NCBI GenBank assembly: GCA_934180065.1
Contig: CAKPRA010000045.1
Span: 1-12,388 of the forward strand
Length of the DNA stretch: 12,388 nt
Reading direction: 5' to 3'
From: an uncultured Clostridia bacterium
Lineage (GTDB): Bacteria > Bacillota > Clostridia > TANB77 > CAG-508
Both the position numbers and the translations under genes were made by a program. Shown here one piece after another: positions 1 through 7,221 of the stretch. Numbering within the stretch: the stretch's first letter is position 1; the number at the start of each line of letters is the position of its first letter. Under the pieces are notes generated by a model. It worked only from the letters and a program-made list of their open reading frames with translations. It was not told where the DNA came from and searched no databases.

Positions 1-43
1 ACGAAGTTGTATGAGAATGGTAGTGCCCTCGTTTTAGTTTGTG

Positions 44-97
44 ATATTAAAAAGTTTTCTAAAAGCTCCCAAGCTGCGCGTCACTTCTTTTTAATAT
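44..97 (+). other. 11-bp inverted repeat, possible end of a structured RNA
   Basis: ATATTAAAAAG (44-54) pairs perfectly with CTTTTTAATAT (87-97) across a 32-nt interior that is locally GC-richer and contains an AGCT-CCCA-AGCT mini-stem (64-75). There is no classical T-tract after the second arm, although the arm itself ends in T-rich sequence. It may be a terminator or the 3' closing stem of an RNA that begins left of the window. I could not match it to a known RNA family. Confidence 0.3.
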
Positions 98-147
98 ATA
101 TATCCACATATCCTACTCTACTAAATTTAATGCGTTATTAATTTTAT

Positions 148-178
148 AATCAAATTTAATGATTGATTGTTTTTTTTT
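148..178 (+). terminator. weak intrinsic-terminator-like stem with T9 run
   Basis: AATCAA (148-153) can pair with TTGATT (163-168) over a 9-nt loop, followed after one base by nine T residues (170-178). The stem is all A/T apart from one C and one G and therefore weak. It could end a transcript coming from left of the window. Confidence 0.3.
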
Positions 179-191
179 ATTGAGGTTTGGT

Positions 192-219
192 TTGTGACTT
201 TTTTATATACACATATAAT
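192..219 (+). promoter_or_regulatory. possible distal promoter (TTGTGA-16-TATAAT)
   Basis: TTGTGA at 192-197 and a perfect TATAAT at 214-219 are separated by 16 nt. In such AT-rich DNA a TATAAT is easily found by chance, and this one lies about 200 nt upstream of the ATPase start, so it is the weaker of the two candidates. Confidence 0.3.
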
Positions 220-344
220 GTTGTTTTTTTATATTTATTAAGTTGTAAGTAGTGGCGATTATCTAATATAGTAATAATATTTTAAATGTATTATTTGCTA
301 AAAAGACAAAAATATTCAAATATAAATTTAAAATATAGTAGCTC

Positions 345-373
345 TAGACATTTTTATAATTAAATGAGATAAT
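345..373 (+). promoter_or_regulatory. likely sigma-A promoter of the ABC operon
   Basis: TAGACA (345-350) and GATAAT (368-373) each match the housekeeping consensus at 5 of 6 positions and have the ideal 17-nt spacing. A start near 380 would give a leader of about 40 nt before the ATPase ATG at 422. Confidence 0.5.
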
Positions 374-421
374 AAAAAATATAAAATATAAAAGTTAGTG
401 CTTTGGGCGAGGTGTTATAAT

Positions 422-1123
422 ATGGCATATATAGAATTTAAAAATGTTATTAAAGAATATAAAATGGGGGAAATTACAATAAAGGCCCTAGATGATACAA
501 ATTTTGAAATTGAAAAAGGAGAGCTTGTTGTAATTGTTGGGCCATCTGGTGCTGGAAAAACTACTACTTTAAATATATTAGGTGGTATGGATTCAGCAAC
601 AAGTGGTCTTGTTTTGGTTGATGGAAAAAATGTAACGAAACTAAAAAATAAAGAGCTTATACAATATAGAAGAAATGATATTGGTTTTGTATTTCAATTT
701 TATAATTTAGTTCAAAATTTAACTGCAAAGGAAAATGTTGAATTGGCTACTGAAATTTGTAATGATTCTTTAAATGTAGATGAAGTTATAGAAAAGGTTG
801 GCCTAAAAGACAGAAAAAATAATTTTCCATCACAACTTTCAGGTGGAGAGCAGCAAAGAGTTGCTATTGCAAGAGCTATAGCTAAGAATCCTAAATTGCT
901 TTTATGTGATGAACCAACAGGTGCTTTAGATTATAAAACTGGTAAACAGATATTAAAATTATTGCAAGATACTGCAAGAAAAGAAAATATGACAGTTTTA
1001 ATAATAACACATAATGGCGCATTAGCTCCTATGGCAGATAGAATTATAAGATTTAAAAATGGTAGTGTTGAAAGTATGGAAATAAATCCAAATCCTAAGT
1101 CAATTGAAGAAATTGAATGGTAA
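422..1123 (+). CDS. ABC transporter ATP-binding protein, MacB/LolD-type
   Basis: This 233-residue ATPase should sit on the inner face of the membrane and power the large permease that follows. All nucleotide-binding motifs are present in order: Walker A GPSGAGKTT (40-48), Q-loop Gln92 in FVFQ, signature LSGGEQQR (139-146), Walker B LLLCDEP (159-165), D-loop GALD (167-170) and switch His197. Length and signature match the LolD/MacB/BceA group, which works with FtsX-like permeases rather than importers. I chose ATG 422 over an in-frame GTG at 398 because AGGTG (410-414) lies 7 nt before it and the usual MAYIEFKNV-like start follows. The stop codon at 1121-1123 overlaps the permease ribosome binding site, so the pair is almost certainly co-transcribed. 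The substrate cannot be read from this subunit. Confidence 0.93.
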   Translation: MAYIEFKNVIKEYKMGEITIKALDDTNFEIEKGELVVIVGPSGAGKTTTLNILGGMDSATSGLVLVDGKNVTKLKNKELIQYRRNDIGFVFQFYNLVQNLTAKENVELATEICNDSLNVDEVIEKVGLKDRKNNFPSQLSGGEQQRVAIARAIAKNPKLLLCDEPTGALDYKTGKQILKLLQDTARKENMTVLIITHNGALAPMADRIIRFKNGSVESMEINPNPKSIEEIEW

Positions 1124-1135
1124 AGGAGTGTGTTT

Positions 1136-4100
1136 ATGAAAAGAGCTTTAGTTAAAGATAGTGTAAAACAAATAAAAAATACATTAAAAAGATTTATTTC
1201 TATATTAATGATGGCATTTTTAGGAGTGGGATTCTTTGCCGGTATAAAAGCAACTTCACCAGATATGATTGATACAATAGACAGATATTATAAAGAGCAA
1301 AATATATATGATTTAGAAATTGTATCTACATTGGGATTAACTAATGATGATTTAAATGAAATTGCTAAAATTGATGGAATAGATCAAGTTGAAGGAACAT
1401 ATGAAAAAGATGCGATAATTGAAAATGACAATGAAGAAATTGTTGTGAAATTATTATGTGCAAATAATATAAATGTTCCAGTAGTTTTAGAAGGAAATCT
1501 TCCAATAAATGAAAATGAATGTGTTGTGGAAGAGAGTTTTTTGAAAACGAAAAATAAAAAAATTGGTGATTATATAGATTTAAAAGTTGAAGATTCTACA
1601 AATGATGATGGTGATAAAGTTAATTATTTGAAGCAAAATAAGTTAAAAATAGTTGGAACTGTAAATAGTCCATTATATATATCAAGAAACAGAGGCACAA
1701 GTAATTTAGGCTCTGGATCTGTTGATTATTTTATGTATATATCTGATAAAAATATTAATGTAAATGATGTATACACACGAATATATGCAAAAGTAAAAAA
1801 TGCAAATGAATATACAACTTCAACAGATGAATATGAAAATTATATAGATAATATAACTGATAATGTTGAAAAAATTAAAGATCAAAGGGAACAAGCTAGA
1901 TATAATCAATTAATTACATCTGCTACAAATAAATTAAATGATGCAGAGCAAACTTTTAATGAAGAAAAGCAAAATGGTCAAACTAAAATTGATGATGCGG
2001 AAAAAGAGCTTAATGATGGAAAAAAGAAAATTGAGTCTGCAGAAGCGAAAATTAGTAAAAATGAGAAAGAAGCGGAATCTAAGTTTTCATCTGCTGAAAA
2101 ACAAATAAAATCTGCTAAAGAAGAAATAAGTAAATCTGAAAATGAGTTATCAAGTAAGGAAAAAGAAGTTAATTCGAAAATTGAAGAATATGAAAAACAA
2201 AAAAATGATTTAAATACAAAATTAAATGATGTAAATAGTGGAATAGATAAAATAAATGCAAATTATAAAAATATTATAGAGTCACTAAAAAATAATAATT
2301 TGCCAGCTGATCAAAGGAAACAATTAGAGCAAACTAAATCATCACTTGAACAACAACTGAATGAATTAAATAAAAATAAAAATGAGCTGGAATCTGGCAT
2401 TAAATCGATTGAATCCGGAATTTCAACAGCAAAAAGTGAAATTGAAAAAGCTAAAAATCAAATAAGCAATGGAAAAAAAGAGTTACAAAAACAAGAAAAC
2501 ACCTTAAATGCAAGTAAAAAAGAGGCTCAAACCAAAATAGAAAATGCTAAAAAAGAGCTTGAACAGTCTAAAGAAAAAATAAAAAATGGTGAAGAAGAGC
2601 TTGAAAAAAGTAAAAATGAATATAATCAAAAAATTAATGATGCTGAAAAAGAATTAATTGATGCTAAATCAAAAATTGCAGATATAGAAAGTCCAAAATG
2701 GTACATTTTTGATAGGTATAATAATGATGGATATAACAGTTATATTCAAGATACGCATAGTATAAAAAATTTAGGAAATGTTTTTCCAATTGTGTTTTTT
2801 ATAGTAGCAACATTAATATCATTAAATTCAATGACAAGAATGGTAGAAGAGCAAAGAACTCAAATTGGAACATTAAAGGCATTAGGATATAATAAATTTC
2901 AAATAATAAGTAAGTATGTAATTTATGCAGCATTGGCCACAGTAATAGGTGGAATTTTGGGTATGTGTGTAGGTTTTGTTTTAATTCCAACAATTATATT
3001 TAAAATGTACCAAATGATGTACCAAATATCCGTATTTAAAGCTAAATTTAATATGTTTTATGGTATGTTAGGATTAGGTCTTATAAGTATTTGTATAATA
3101 GGTGCAACAATATATTCTGCATTAAAAGAGCTTGGAAATACTCCAGCTACTTTAATGAGACCGAAATCTCCAAAAATAGGAAAGCGTGTATTGTTAGAGC
3201 ATATACCATTTATATGGAAAAGGTTGTCTTTTACAAGAAAGGTTACAGTTCGAAATATATTTAGATATAAGAAGAGATTTTTAATGACAATAATAGGAAT
3301 ATTAGGATGTACAGCTCTTATTGTAACTGGATTTGGATTAAAAAATACAATAAAAAGTATAATCCCACTAGAATATGAAAATGTATTTAATTATGATATG
3401 CAAATTACATTAAAAAGTGGAAATGATGAAAATCAAAAAGATGAATATATTCAAGAGCTAAAAAATAAAGACGAAATTGAAAAGGTTGTAGCAACATATA
3501 TGACATCAGTAACAGCTCAAAAAGATGATAAATCTGAAAGTTTAATAATGATAGTTCCAGATGATGAAAATAAACTTGAAGAATTAATAAATATAAAAGA
3601 TGTCAAAACAAAAAATCAAGTAAGTTTAAAAGAAAACGAAATTTGTATAACAGATAAAGTAGCACAACTTTTAAATGTAAAACAAGGAGATACAGTAAAA
3701 ATAAAAGATTTAGACGATAATGAAATAGATGTTAAAGTTTCTAATATTGTTGAAAATTATGTATATCATTATGCATATATGTCAAAGCAAACATATCAAG
3801 ATCTATTCAAAAAGGATTACAGTACTAATATATTATTTACAAAAAATAAAGAATTATCAGAAGAAAAAATAAATGAATTATCAAAAGCAATAATGAATGA
3901 TAATGAGGTTTCAGGTGTAAGTGTAATAAGTAATTTAACAAGTCAGATAGATAATATGATGAGCTCATTAAATTATGTTGTAATAATCTTAATAGTATCA
4001 GCAGGATTACTAGCATTTGTAGTATTATATAATTTACAGAATGTCAATATAAGTGAAAGAATACGAGAGCTCGCAACAATAAAAGTATTAGGATTTTATG

Positions 4101-4369
4101 ACAAAGAAGTATATTCATATGTAGCAAGAGAAACAATACTATTAACAATAATAGGAACAATACTTGGTCTAATAGGAGGCTATTTCCTAAACGCATTTAT
4201 TCTAAAAACATGTGAAATAAATATGCTAAGATTTAAACCAACAATAGAGCCAATAAGCTACATATACGCAATAGCACTAACAACAGGCTTCAGCATAATA
4301 GTAAATATAGCAACATACTTCGCCCTAAAGAAAATAGACATGATAGAAAGTTTAAAAAGCGTAGAATAA
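1136..4369 (+). CDS. FtsX/MacB-type ABC permease with long extracytoplasmic coiled coil
   Basis: A 1077-residue membrane protein, the permease partner of the preceding ATPase (12-nt gap, AAGGAG at 1123-1128, ATG 1136 preferred over GTG 1130). I see eight likely membrane segments, roughly 20-38, 549-568, 593-618, 639-663, 713-735, 946-967, 998-1024 and 1039-1064. This is a duplicated FtsX-domain layout: one helix, a large outside domain, then three helices, twice. Each FtsX copy has the conserved cytoplasmic stretch after its first helix (RTQIGTLKALGY near 580, RIRELATIKVLGF near 978). The first outside domain contains about 270 residues (248-518) of heptad-rich Lys/Glu/Asn sequence, a very long coiled coil. 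Family knowledge suggests mechanotransmission or export of lipids or peptides, or control of cell-wall enzymes, rather than solute import. The substrate is unknown. Codon use changes towards CTA and C-ending codons over the last ~200 nt. Confidence 0.9.
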   Translation: MKRALVKDSVKQIKNTLKRFISILMMAFLGVGFFAGIKATSPDMIDTIDRYYKEQNIYDLEIVSTLGLTNDDLNEIAKIDGIDQVEGTYEKDAIIENDNEEIVVKLLCANNINVPVVLEGNLPINENECVVEESFLKTKNKKIGDYIDLKVEDSTNDDGDKVNYLKQNKLKIVGTVNSPLYISRNRGTSNLGSGSVDYFMYISDKNINVNDVYTRIYAKVKNANEYTTSTDEYENYIDNITDNVEKIKDQREQARYNQLITSATNKLNDAEQTFNEEKQNGQTKIDDAEKELNDGKKKIESAEAKISKNEKEAESKFSSAEKQIKSAKEEISKSENELSSKEKEVNSKIEEYEKQKNDLNTKLNDVNSGIDKINANYKNIIESLKNNNLPADQRKQLEQTKSSLEQQLNELNKNKNELESGIKSIESGISTAKSEIEKAKNQISNGKKELQKQENTLNASKKEAQTKIENAKKELEQSKEKIKNGEEELEKSKNEYNQKINDAEKELIDAKSKIADIESPKWYIFDRYNNDGYNSYIQDTHSIKNLGNVFPIVFFIVATLISLNSMTRMVEEQRTQIGTLKALGYNKFQIISKYVIYAALATVIGGILGMCVGFVLIPTIIFKMYQMMYQISVFKAKFNMFYGMLGLGLISICIIGATIYSALKELGNTPATLMRPKSPKIGKRVLLEHIPFIWKRLSFTRKVTVRNIFRYKKRFLMTIIGILGCTALIVTGFGLKNTIKSIIPLEYENVFNYDMQITLKSGNDENQKDEYIQELKNKDEIEKVVATYMTSVTAQKDDKSESLIMIVPDDENKLEELINIKDVKTKNQVSLKENEICITDKVAQLLNVKQGDTVKIKDLDDNEIDVKVSNIVENYVYHYAYMSKQTYQDLFKKDYSTNILFTKNKELSEEKINELSKAIMNDNEVSGVSVISNLTSQIDNMMSSLNYVVIILIVSAGLLAFVVLYNLQNVNISERIRELATIKVLGFYDKEVYSYVARETILLTIIGTILGLIGGYFLNAFILKTCEINMLRFKPTIEPISYIYAIALTTGFSIIVNIATYFALKKIDMIESLKSVE

Positions 4370-4373
4370 AAAA

Positions 4374-4390
4374 CGAGGACAGTCCTGGAA
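4374..4390. repeat. degenerate copy of the GGGACGGTCC element
   Basis: CGAGGACAGTCCTGGAA starts 5 nt after the permease stop and differs from the copy at 9012-9028 (CGGGGACGGTCCTGGAA) at two G-to-A positions. The core AGGAC-A-GTCCT is still palindromic. It is the leftmost member of the family seen further on in the pyrimidine cluster. Confidence 0.6.
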
Positions 4391-4449
4391 GGAATCAGTC
4401 AATAATATGTATTTTTTTGTAGAAAATTGTAAAAAAATGTATAAAAATA

Positions 4450-4478
4450 TTTACATATTATGTAGAACAAGATATAAT
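4450..4478 (+). promoter_or_regulatory. strong sigma-A promoter with palindrome over the -35
   Basis: TTTACA (4450-4455) and TATAAT (4473-4478) with exactly 17 nt between them form a near-consensus promoter for the small gene at 4554. A perfect 13-nt palindrome, TACATA-T-TATGTA (4452-4464), overlaps the -35 and the start of the spacer, a common place for a repressor operator. The operator role is inferred from position and symmetry only. Confidence 0.65.
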
Positions 4479-4506
4479 TGAAACCATATCATAGGTAAAA
4501 TAACAA

Positions 4507-4527
4507 GAAAACTTAAATAAAGTTTTC
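4507..4527 (+). other. 8-bp hairpin in the leader of the small membrane-anchored gene
   Basis: GAAAACTT (4507-4514) pairs perfectly with AAGTTTTC (4520-4527) over the 5-nt loop AAATA, inside the predicted ~70-nt leader and 13 nt before the AAGGAGG ribosome binding site. It could be a DNA operator, an mRNA-stabilising hairpin or chance. It has no T-run and is not a terminator. Confidence 0.4.
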
Positions 4528-4553
4528 GTAAACGGACATGAAGGAGGTTCTCT

Positions 4554-4946
4554 ATGTTCAAATTTGCAATATTTATATTTTTCACAATGACTTTGGGATA
4601 CGTTTTTGGAAGAATCCAACAATTCAATATCGATGATTCCATCCCGATTTTGTTTATTGTTAAAAAAGAAGAATTTTGTATGGAAAAAAAAGCTAATGCT
4701 GAATTCTTACGGGTCGTTAATGGAAATTGGGTGAGAAATGAAGATATGGAAGAATTTTTTTTAAAAGATGGAAAAGGATTATTGATTCCGTCAGATAGAA
4801 AATATTTCATGTATTTCGAAGTTGAAACTGACGAATTGAAAGGAAAGTTAGTATTTGTGAATATTGCGAAAAAACGAATGCTGAAAAATTCTAAATATTT
4901 AAAACGCAAGTATTTTAAGGCATACTATGTAATCAATGATGATTAA
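4554..4946 (+). CDS. small membrane-anchored protein of unknown function
   Basis: I do not recognise this 130-residue protein. Its first ~20 residues (MFKFAIFIFFTMTLGYVFG) form a hydrophobic helix with no obvious lipobox, so it is probably N-terminally anchored. The rest is a charged soluble domain, Lys-rich towards the C-terminus (about 105-124). AAGGAGG (4541-4547) lies 6 nt before ATG 4554, which makes this start secure; an internal ATG at 4680 has no such site. The gene has its own promoter, leader hairpin and terminator, so it is monocistronic. Codon use differs from both neighbours, with several ATC, TCC, CCG, TTG, CGG and CGA codons where nearby genes use ATA, TTA and AGA. This suggests a different origin or recent acquisition. 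No catalytic motif is visible. Confidence 0.75.
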   Translation: MFKFAIFIFFTMTLGYVFGRIQQFNIDDSIPILFIVKKEEFCMEKKANAEFLRVVNGNWVRNEDMEEFFLKDGKGLLIPSDRKYFMYFEVETDELKGKLVFVNIAKKRMLKNSKYLKRKYFKAYYVINDD

Positions 4947-4953
4947 CCAATGT

Positions 4954-4989
4954 AGACAGATGTAAAACATATACATCTGTCTTTTTTTT
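4954..4989 (+). terminator. intrinsic terminator of the small gene
   Basis: AGACAGATGTA (4954-4964) pairs perfectly with TACATCTGTCT (4972-4982) over a 7-nt loop and runs straight into T residues to 4989. The 11-bp stem begins 8 nt after the stop codon of the gene at 4554. Confidence 0.9.
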
Positions 4990-5081
4990 ATATAATAGGA
5001 AAGTTCAACATATAAGTACATTTTTACTTATGAGTAATATTAAGACTATATTAAGAATAGATATTTCCTATTATATAAAAA
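4985..5081. repeat. 18-bp inverted repeat framing a 97-nt element upstream of pyrC
   Basis: Arm 4985-5002 (TTTTTATATAATAGGAAA) is the exact reverse complement of arm 5064-5081. The 61-nt interior contains a second hairpin, ATAAGTA (5012-5018) with TACTTAT (5025-5031), and a 9-nt direct repeat ATATTAAGA at 5037-5045 and 5048-5056 with an 11-nt period. The left arm overlaps the T-run of the preceding terminator. It may be a small non-autonomous insertion with terminal inverted repeats or a regulatory cruciform. I see no clear target-site duplication. Confidence 0.6.
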
Positions 5082-5112
5082 GGCTACGTCAAAACATTAC
5101 ACAGAAAATTTA

Positions 5113-5130
5113 CTGAAAAGATTTTTTCAG
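5113..5130. promoter_or_regulatory. palindrome just upstream of the pyrC promoter
   Basis: CTGAAAA (5113-5119) and TTTTCAG (5124-5130) are perfect 7-nt inverted arms around GATT, ending 18 nt before the -35 box. The position suits an operator or activator site for the pyrimidine genes, but the binding protein is unknown and the arms are simple A/T-rich sequence. Confidence 0.3.
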
Positions 5131-5148
5131 ATTTGTTCTTATAAAATA

Positions 5149-5177
5149 TTGACAAATAGAATTTACTTATATATGAT
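5149..5177 (+). promoter_or_regulatory. main promoter of the pyrimidine cluster
   Basis: A perfect TTGACA (5149-5154) is followed after exactly 17 nt by TATGAT (5172-5177). Transcription should start near 5184, only ~22 nt before the pyrC ATG. That leaves no room for a PyrR-dependent attenuator leader between promoter and gene. Confidence 0.75.
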
Positions 5178-5206
5178 AATAAAAATATAAAAGGAGGAAT
5201 CTGGAA

Positions 5207-6460
5207 ATGTTATTAAAAAATGCAATGGTATTTACAAATGGCGAATTTCAAAAATGTGATGTAGAAATAAACGAATCTACAATAACAAAAATTTCTAAAA
5301 ACATCGAATCAAAAGATATCGATGCAGTTTATGATTTAAATAATATGTATTTATTACCAGGTTTAATTGATGTTCATACACATCTAAGAGAACCTGGTTT
5401 TATTTATAAGGAAACAATTGCAACTGGAAGTATGGCTGGAGCAAAAGGAGGTTACACCAGTATATGTGCTATGCCAAATTTAAATCCAACACCAGATTGT
5501 ATGGAAAATCTGCAAGTGGAGCTTGATGCAATAAAAAAAGATGCAAAGATAAATGTGTATCCATATGGAACAATAACTAAAGGTGAAAAAGGTGAAGAGC
5601 TTGCAGATTTAGATGAAATTGCTGACTATGTAATTGCTTTTTCAGATGACGGACATGGTGTTCAAAATGAACAAATGATGCTTACAGCTATGGAAAAAGC
5701 TAAAAGTCTTAATAAAATGATTGTTGCACATTGTGAAGATAATAGTCTTTTAAATGGCGGATATATACATGATGGACAATACGCAAAACTACATAATCAT
5801 AAGGGAATATGTTCTGAAAGCGAATGGGGTCCAATAAAAAGAGATATAGAGCTATCAAGAAAAACAGGTTGTCATTATCATGTGTGTCATATATCAACAA
5901 AAGAAAGTGTTGATATAATTCGTAAAGCGAAAGCGGAAGGTGTAAACATAACATGTGAAACAGGACCTCATTATTTAACATTAAATGACATGGATTTACA
6001 GGAAGATGGAAGATTTAAAATGAATCCACCTATTCGTTCAGAAGAAGATCGATTAGCTTTAATTGAAGGAATAAAAGATGGAACAATAGATATGATAATA
6101 ACAGACCATGCTCCACATTCAGCAGAAGAAAAAAGTAAAGGATTAGCAGGAAGTTGCATGGGAGTTGTAGGATTAGAAGTAGCATTTCCAGTATTATATA
6201 CAAATCTAGTAAAACCAGGAATAATAACATTAGAAAAACTAATAGATTTAATGAATACAAATCCAAGAAAAATATTCAAAATAGGAACAGAAATAAAAGA
6301 AGGACAAACAGCTGATTTAACAGTATATGATTTAAAAGAGCAATACGACATAGATTCATCAACATTTGTATCAATGGGAAAAGCAACACCATTTGATGGA
6401 AATCATGTATATGGCAAATGTAAAATGACAATCTGCTCAGGTAAAGTTGTATTTAATTAA
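5207..6460 (+). CDS. pyrC: dihydroorotase
   Basis: This zinc amidohydrolase cyclises N-carbamoyl-L-aspartate to L-dihydroorotate in the cytoplasm, step three of UMP synthesis. At 417 residues it is the class I (Bacillus/CAD-like) form. Visible motifs are the metal-binding HTHLR (His57, His59, Arg61) in DVHTHLREPGF, the FSDDG segment with Asp147/Asp148 where class I enzymes place a bridging metal ligand, HCED with His175, CHIST with His228, ETGPHYL near 250, and the catalytic DHAPHS (Asp300-Ser305). All expected metal and catalytic positions are filled, so it should be active. AAGGAGG (5191-5197) sits 9 nt before ATG 5207. It is the promoter-proximal gene of the cluster and is followed by pyrK after 20 nt. 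Confidence 0.96.
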   Translation: MLLKNAMVFTNGEFQKCDVEINESTITKISKNIESKDIDAVYDLNNMYLLPGLIDVHTHLREPGFIYKETIATGSMAGAKGGYTSICAMPNLNPTPDCMENLQVELDAIKKDAKINVYPYGTITKGEKGEELADLDEIADYVIAFSDDGHGVQNEQMMLTAMEKAKSLNKMIVAHCEDNSLLNGGYIHDGQYAKLHNHKGICSESEWGPIKRDIELSRKTGCHYHVCHISTKESVDIIRKAKAEGVNITCETGPHYLTLNDMDLQEDGRFKMNPPIRSEEDRLALIEGIKDGTIDMIITDHAPHSAEEKSKGLAGSCMGVVGLEVAFPVLYTNLVKPGIITLEKLIDLMNTNPRKIFKIGTEIKEGQTADLTVYDLKEQYDIDSSTFVSMGKATPFDGNHVYGKCKMTICSGKVVFN

Positions 6461-6480
6461 AAACGGAAGGAATGAGATAA

Positions 6481-7221
6481 TTGGAAAATATATTGGAATA
6501 TAAAATAATAGAAAACAAAAAAATTGCCAAAGATGTATTCAAAATGATATTTGAAGGAGATACGTCATCAATTACTAATCCAGGGCAATTTATTAACATA
6601 GAGCTTGAAGGTTTTTACTTAAGAAGACCTATTTCTATTTGTGATTATGATGATAAAACAATTACAGTTATATATAAAGTTGTGGGAAATGGAACAGATT
6701 TTATGTCTAATTTAAAACCAGGCAAAGTATTAAATATTTTGACAGGTTTAGGAAATGGATTTGATATAGACTGCGATGGCAATAATCCATTATTAATAGG
6801 AGGTGGCGTTGGAACTCCACCTATGTATAATTTATGTAAAAAGCTTTTAAATGCCGGAAAAAAGCCAATTGTGGTACTTGGGTTTAATACAAAAGATGAT
6901 GTTTTTTTTGAAAAAGAATTTAAAGATTTGGGAGTAGATGTTTATATTTCAACTGTAGATGGTAGTTATGGAGCTAAAGGATTTGTAACAGATATTATTA
7001 AAAATTTAAATGGATATTCATATTTTTATGCATGTGGTCCAATGCCAATGTTAAAAGCTATATGTATGTCCATATCAGATATACATGGACAAGTTAGCCT
7101 AGAAGAGCGTATGGGATGTGGATTTGGTGCTTGTATGGGTTGCACAATTGAAACCAAAAATGGATACAAAAGAGTTTGCAAAGATGGTCCTGTTTTTAAA
7201 AAGGAGGAAGTAATATGGTAA
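6481..7221 (+). CDS. pyrK: dihydroorotate dehydrogenase electron transfer subunit
   Basis: PyrK carries FAD and a 2Fe-2S centre and passes electrons from PyrD to NAD+ in the class 1B enzyme. The 246-residue protein begins with a ferredoxin-reductase-like FAD domain (RRPISI near residue 49, YKVVGNGT near 74), followed by an NAD-binding domain with GGGVGTPPMY near 109. The C-terminal cluster motif has all four cysteines (Cys213, Cys218, Cys221, Cys233) in the order CX4CX2CX11C, with the usual GCGFGACMGC sequence. The last spacing is a little shorter than I remember for characterised PyrK proteins. The start is TTG: AAGGA (6467-6471) lies 9 nt before it and no in-frame ATG is near. The end overlaps pyrD by 7 nt, so translation is probably coupled, which suits a 1:1 complex. 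Confidence 0.95.
   Translation: MENILEYKIIENKKIAKDVFKMIFEGDTSSITNPGQFINIELEGFYLRRPISICDYDDKTITVIYKVVGNGTDFMSNLKPGKVLNILTGLGNGFDIDCDGNNPLLIGGGVGTPPMYNLCKKLLNAGKKPIVVLGFNTKDDVFFEKEFKDLGVDVYISTVDGSYGAKGFVTDIIKNLNGYSYFYACGPMPMLKAICMSISDIHGQVSLEERMGCGFGACMGCTIETKNGYKRVCKDGPVFKKEEVIW

Larger units (their letters stand above)
1..421. other. AT-rich non-coding region upstream of the ABC genes
   Basis: No convincing gene is visible in this stretch. The first ~90 bases are less AT-rich than the rest and contain a perfect 11-bp inverted repeat; the remainder is dominated by A/T runs. It also holds a weak terminator-like stem (148-178) and two promoter-like pairs (192-219 and 345-373). The left edge may be the tail of a gene or structured RNA cut off by the window, but I recognise neither. 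Confidence 0.5.

Noticed and set aside
1..141. Open frame from the first base to a TAA at 139-141, possibly the end of an upstream gene
   Set aside because: The 46 codons give no recognisable motif, the second half is unlike a normal C-terminus, and part of it overlaps the 11-bp inverted repeat. An open frame of this size can arise by chance, so I did not call a partial gene.
398..421. GTG at 398 as start of the ABC ATPase
   Set aside because: It adds eight residues not typical of the family and has no good ribosome binding site, whereas ATG 422 has AGGTG at proper distance and the family-typical N-terminus.
4451..4909. Open frame on the - strand over the small membrane-anchored gene
   Set aside because: It overlaps the promoter, leader and coding region of the + strand gene, which has a strong ribosome binding site, promoter and terminator.
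5709..6351. Open frames on the - strand inside pyrC
   Set aside because: pyrC is complete with all active-site motifs; these frames are complements of A-rich codons and have no recognisable product.
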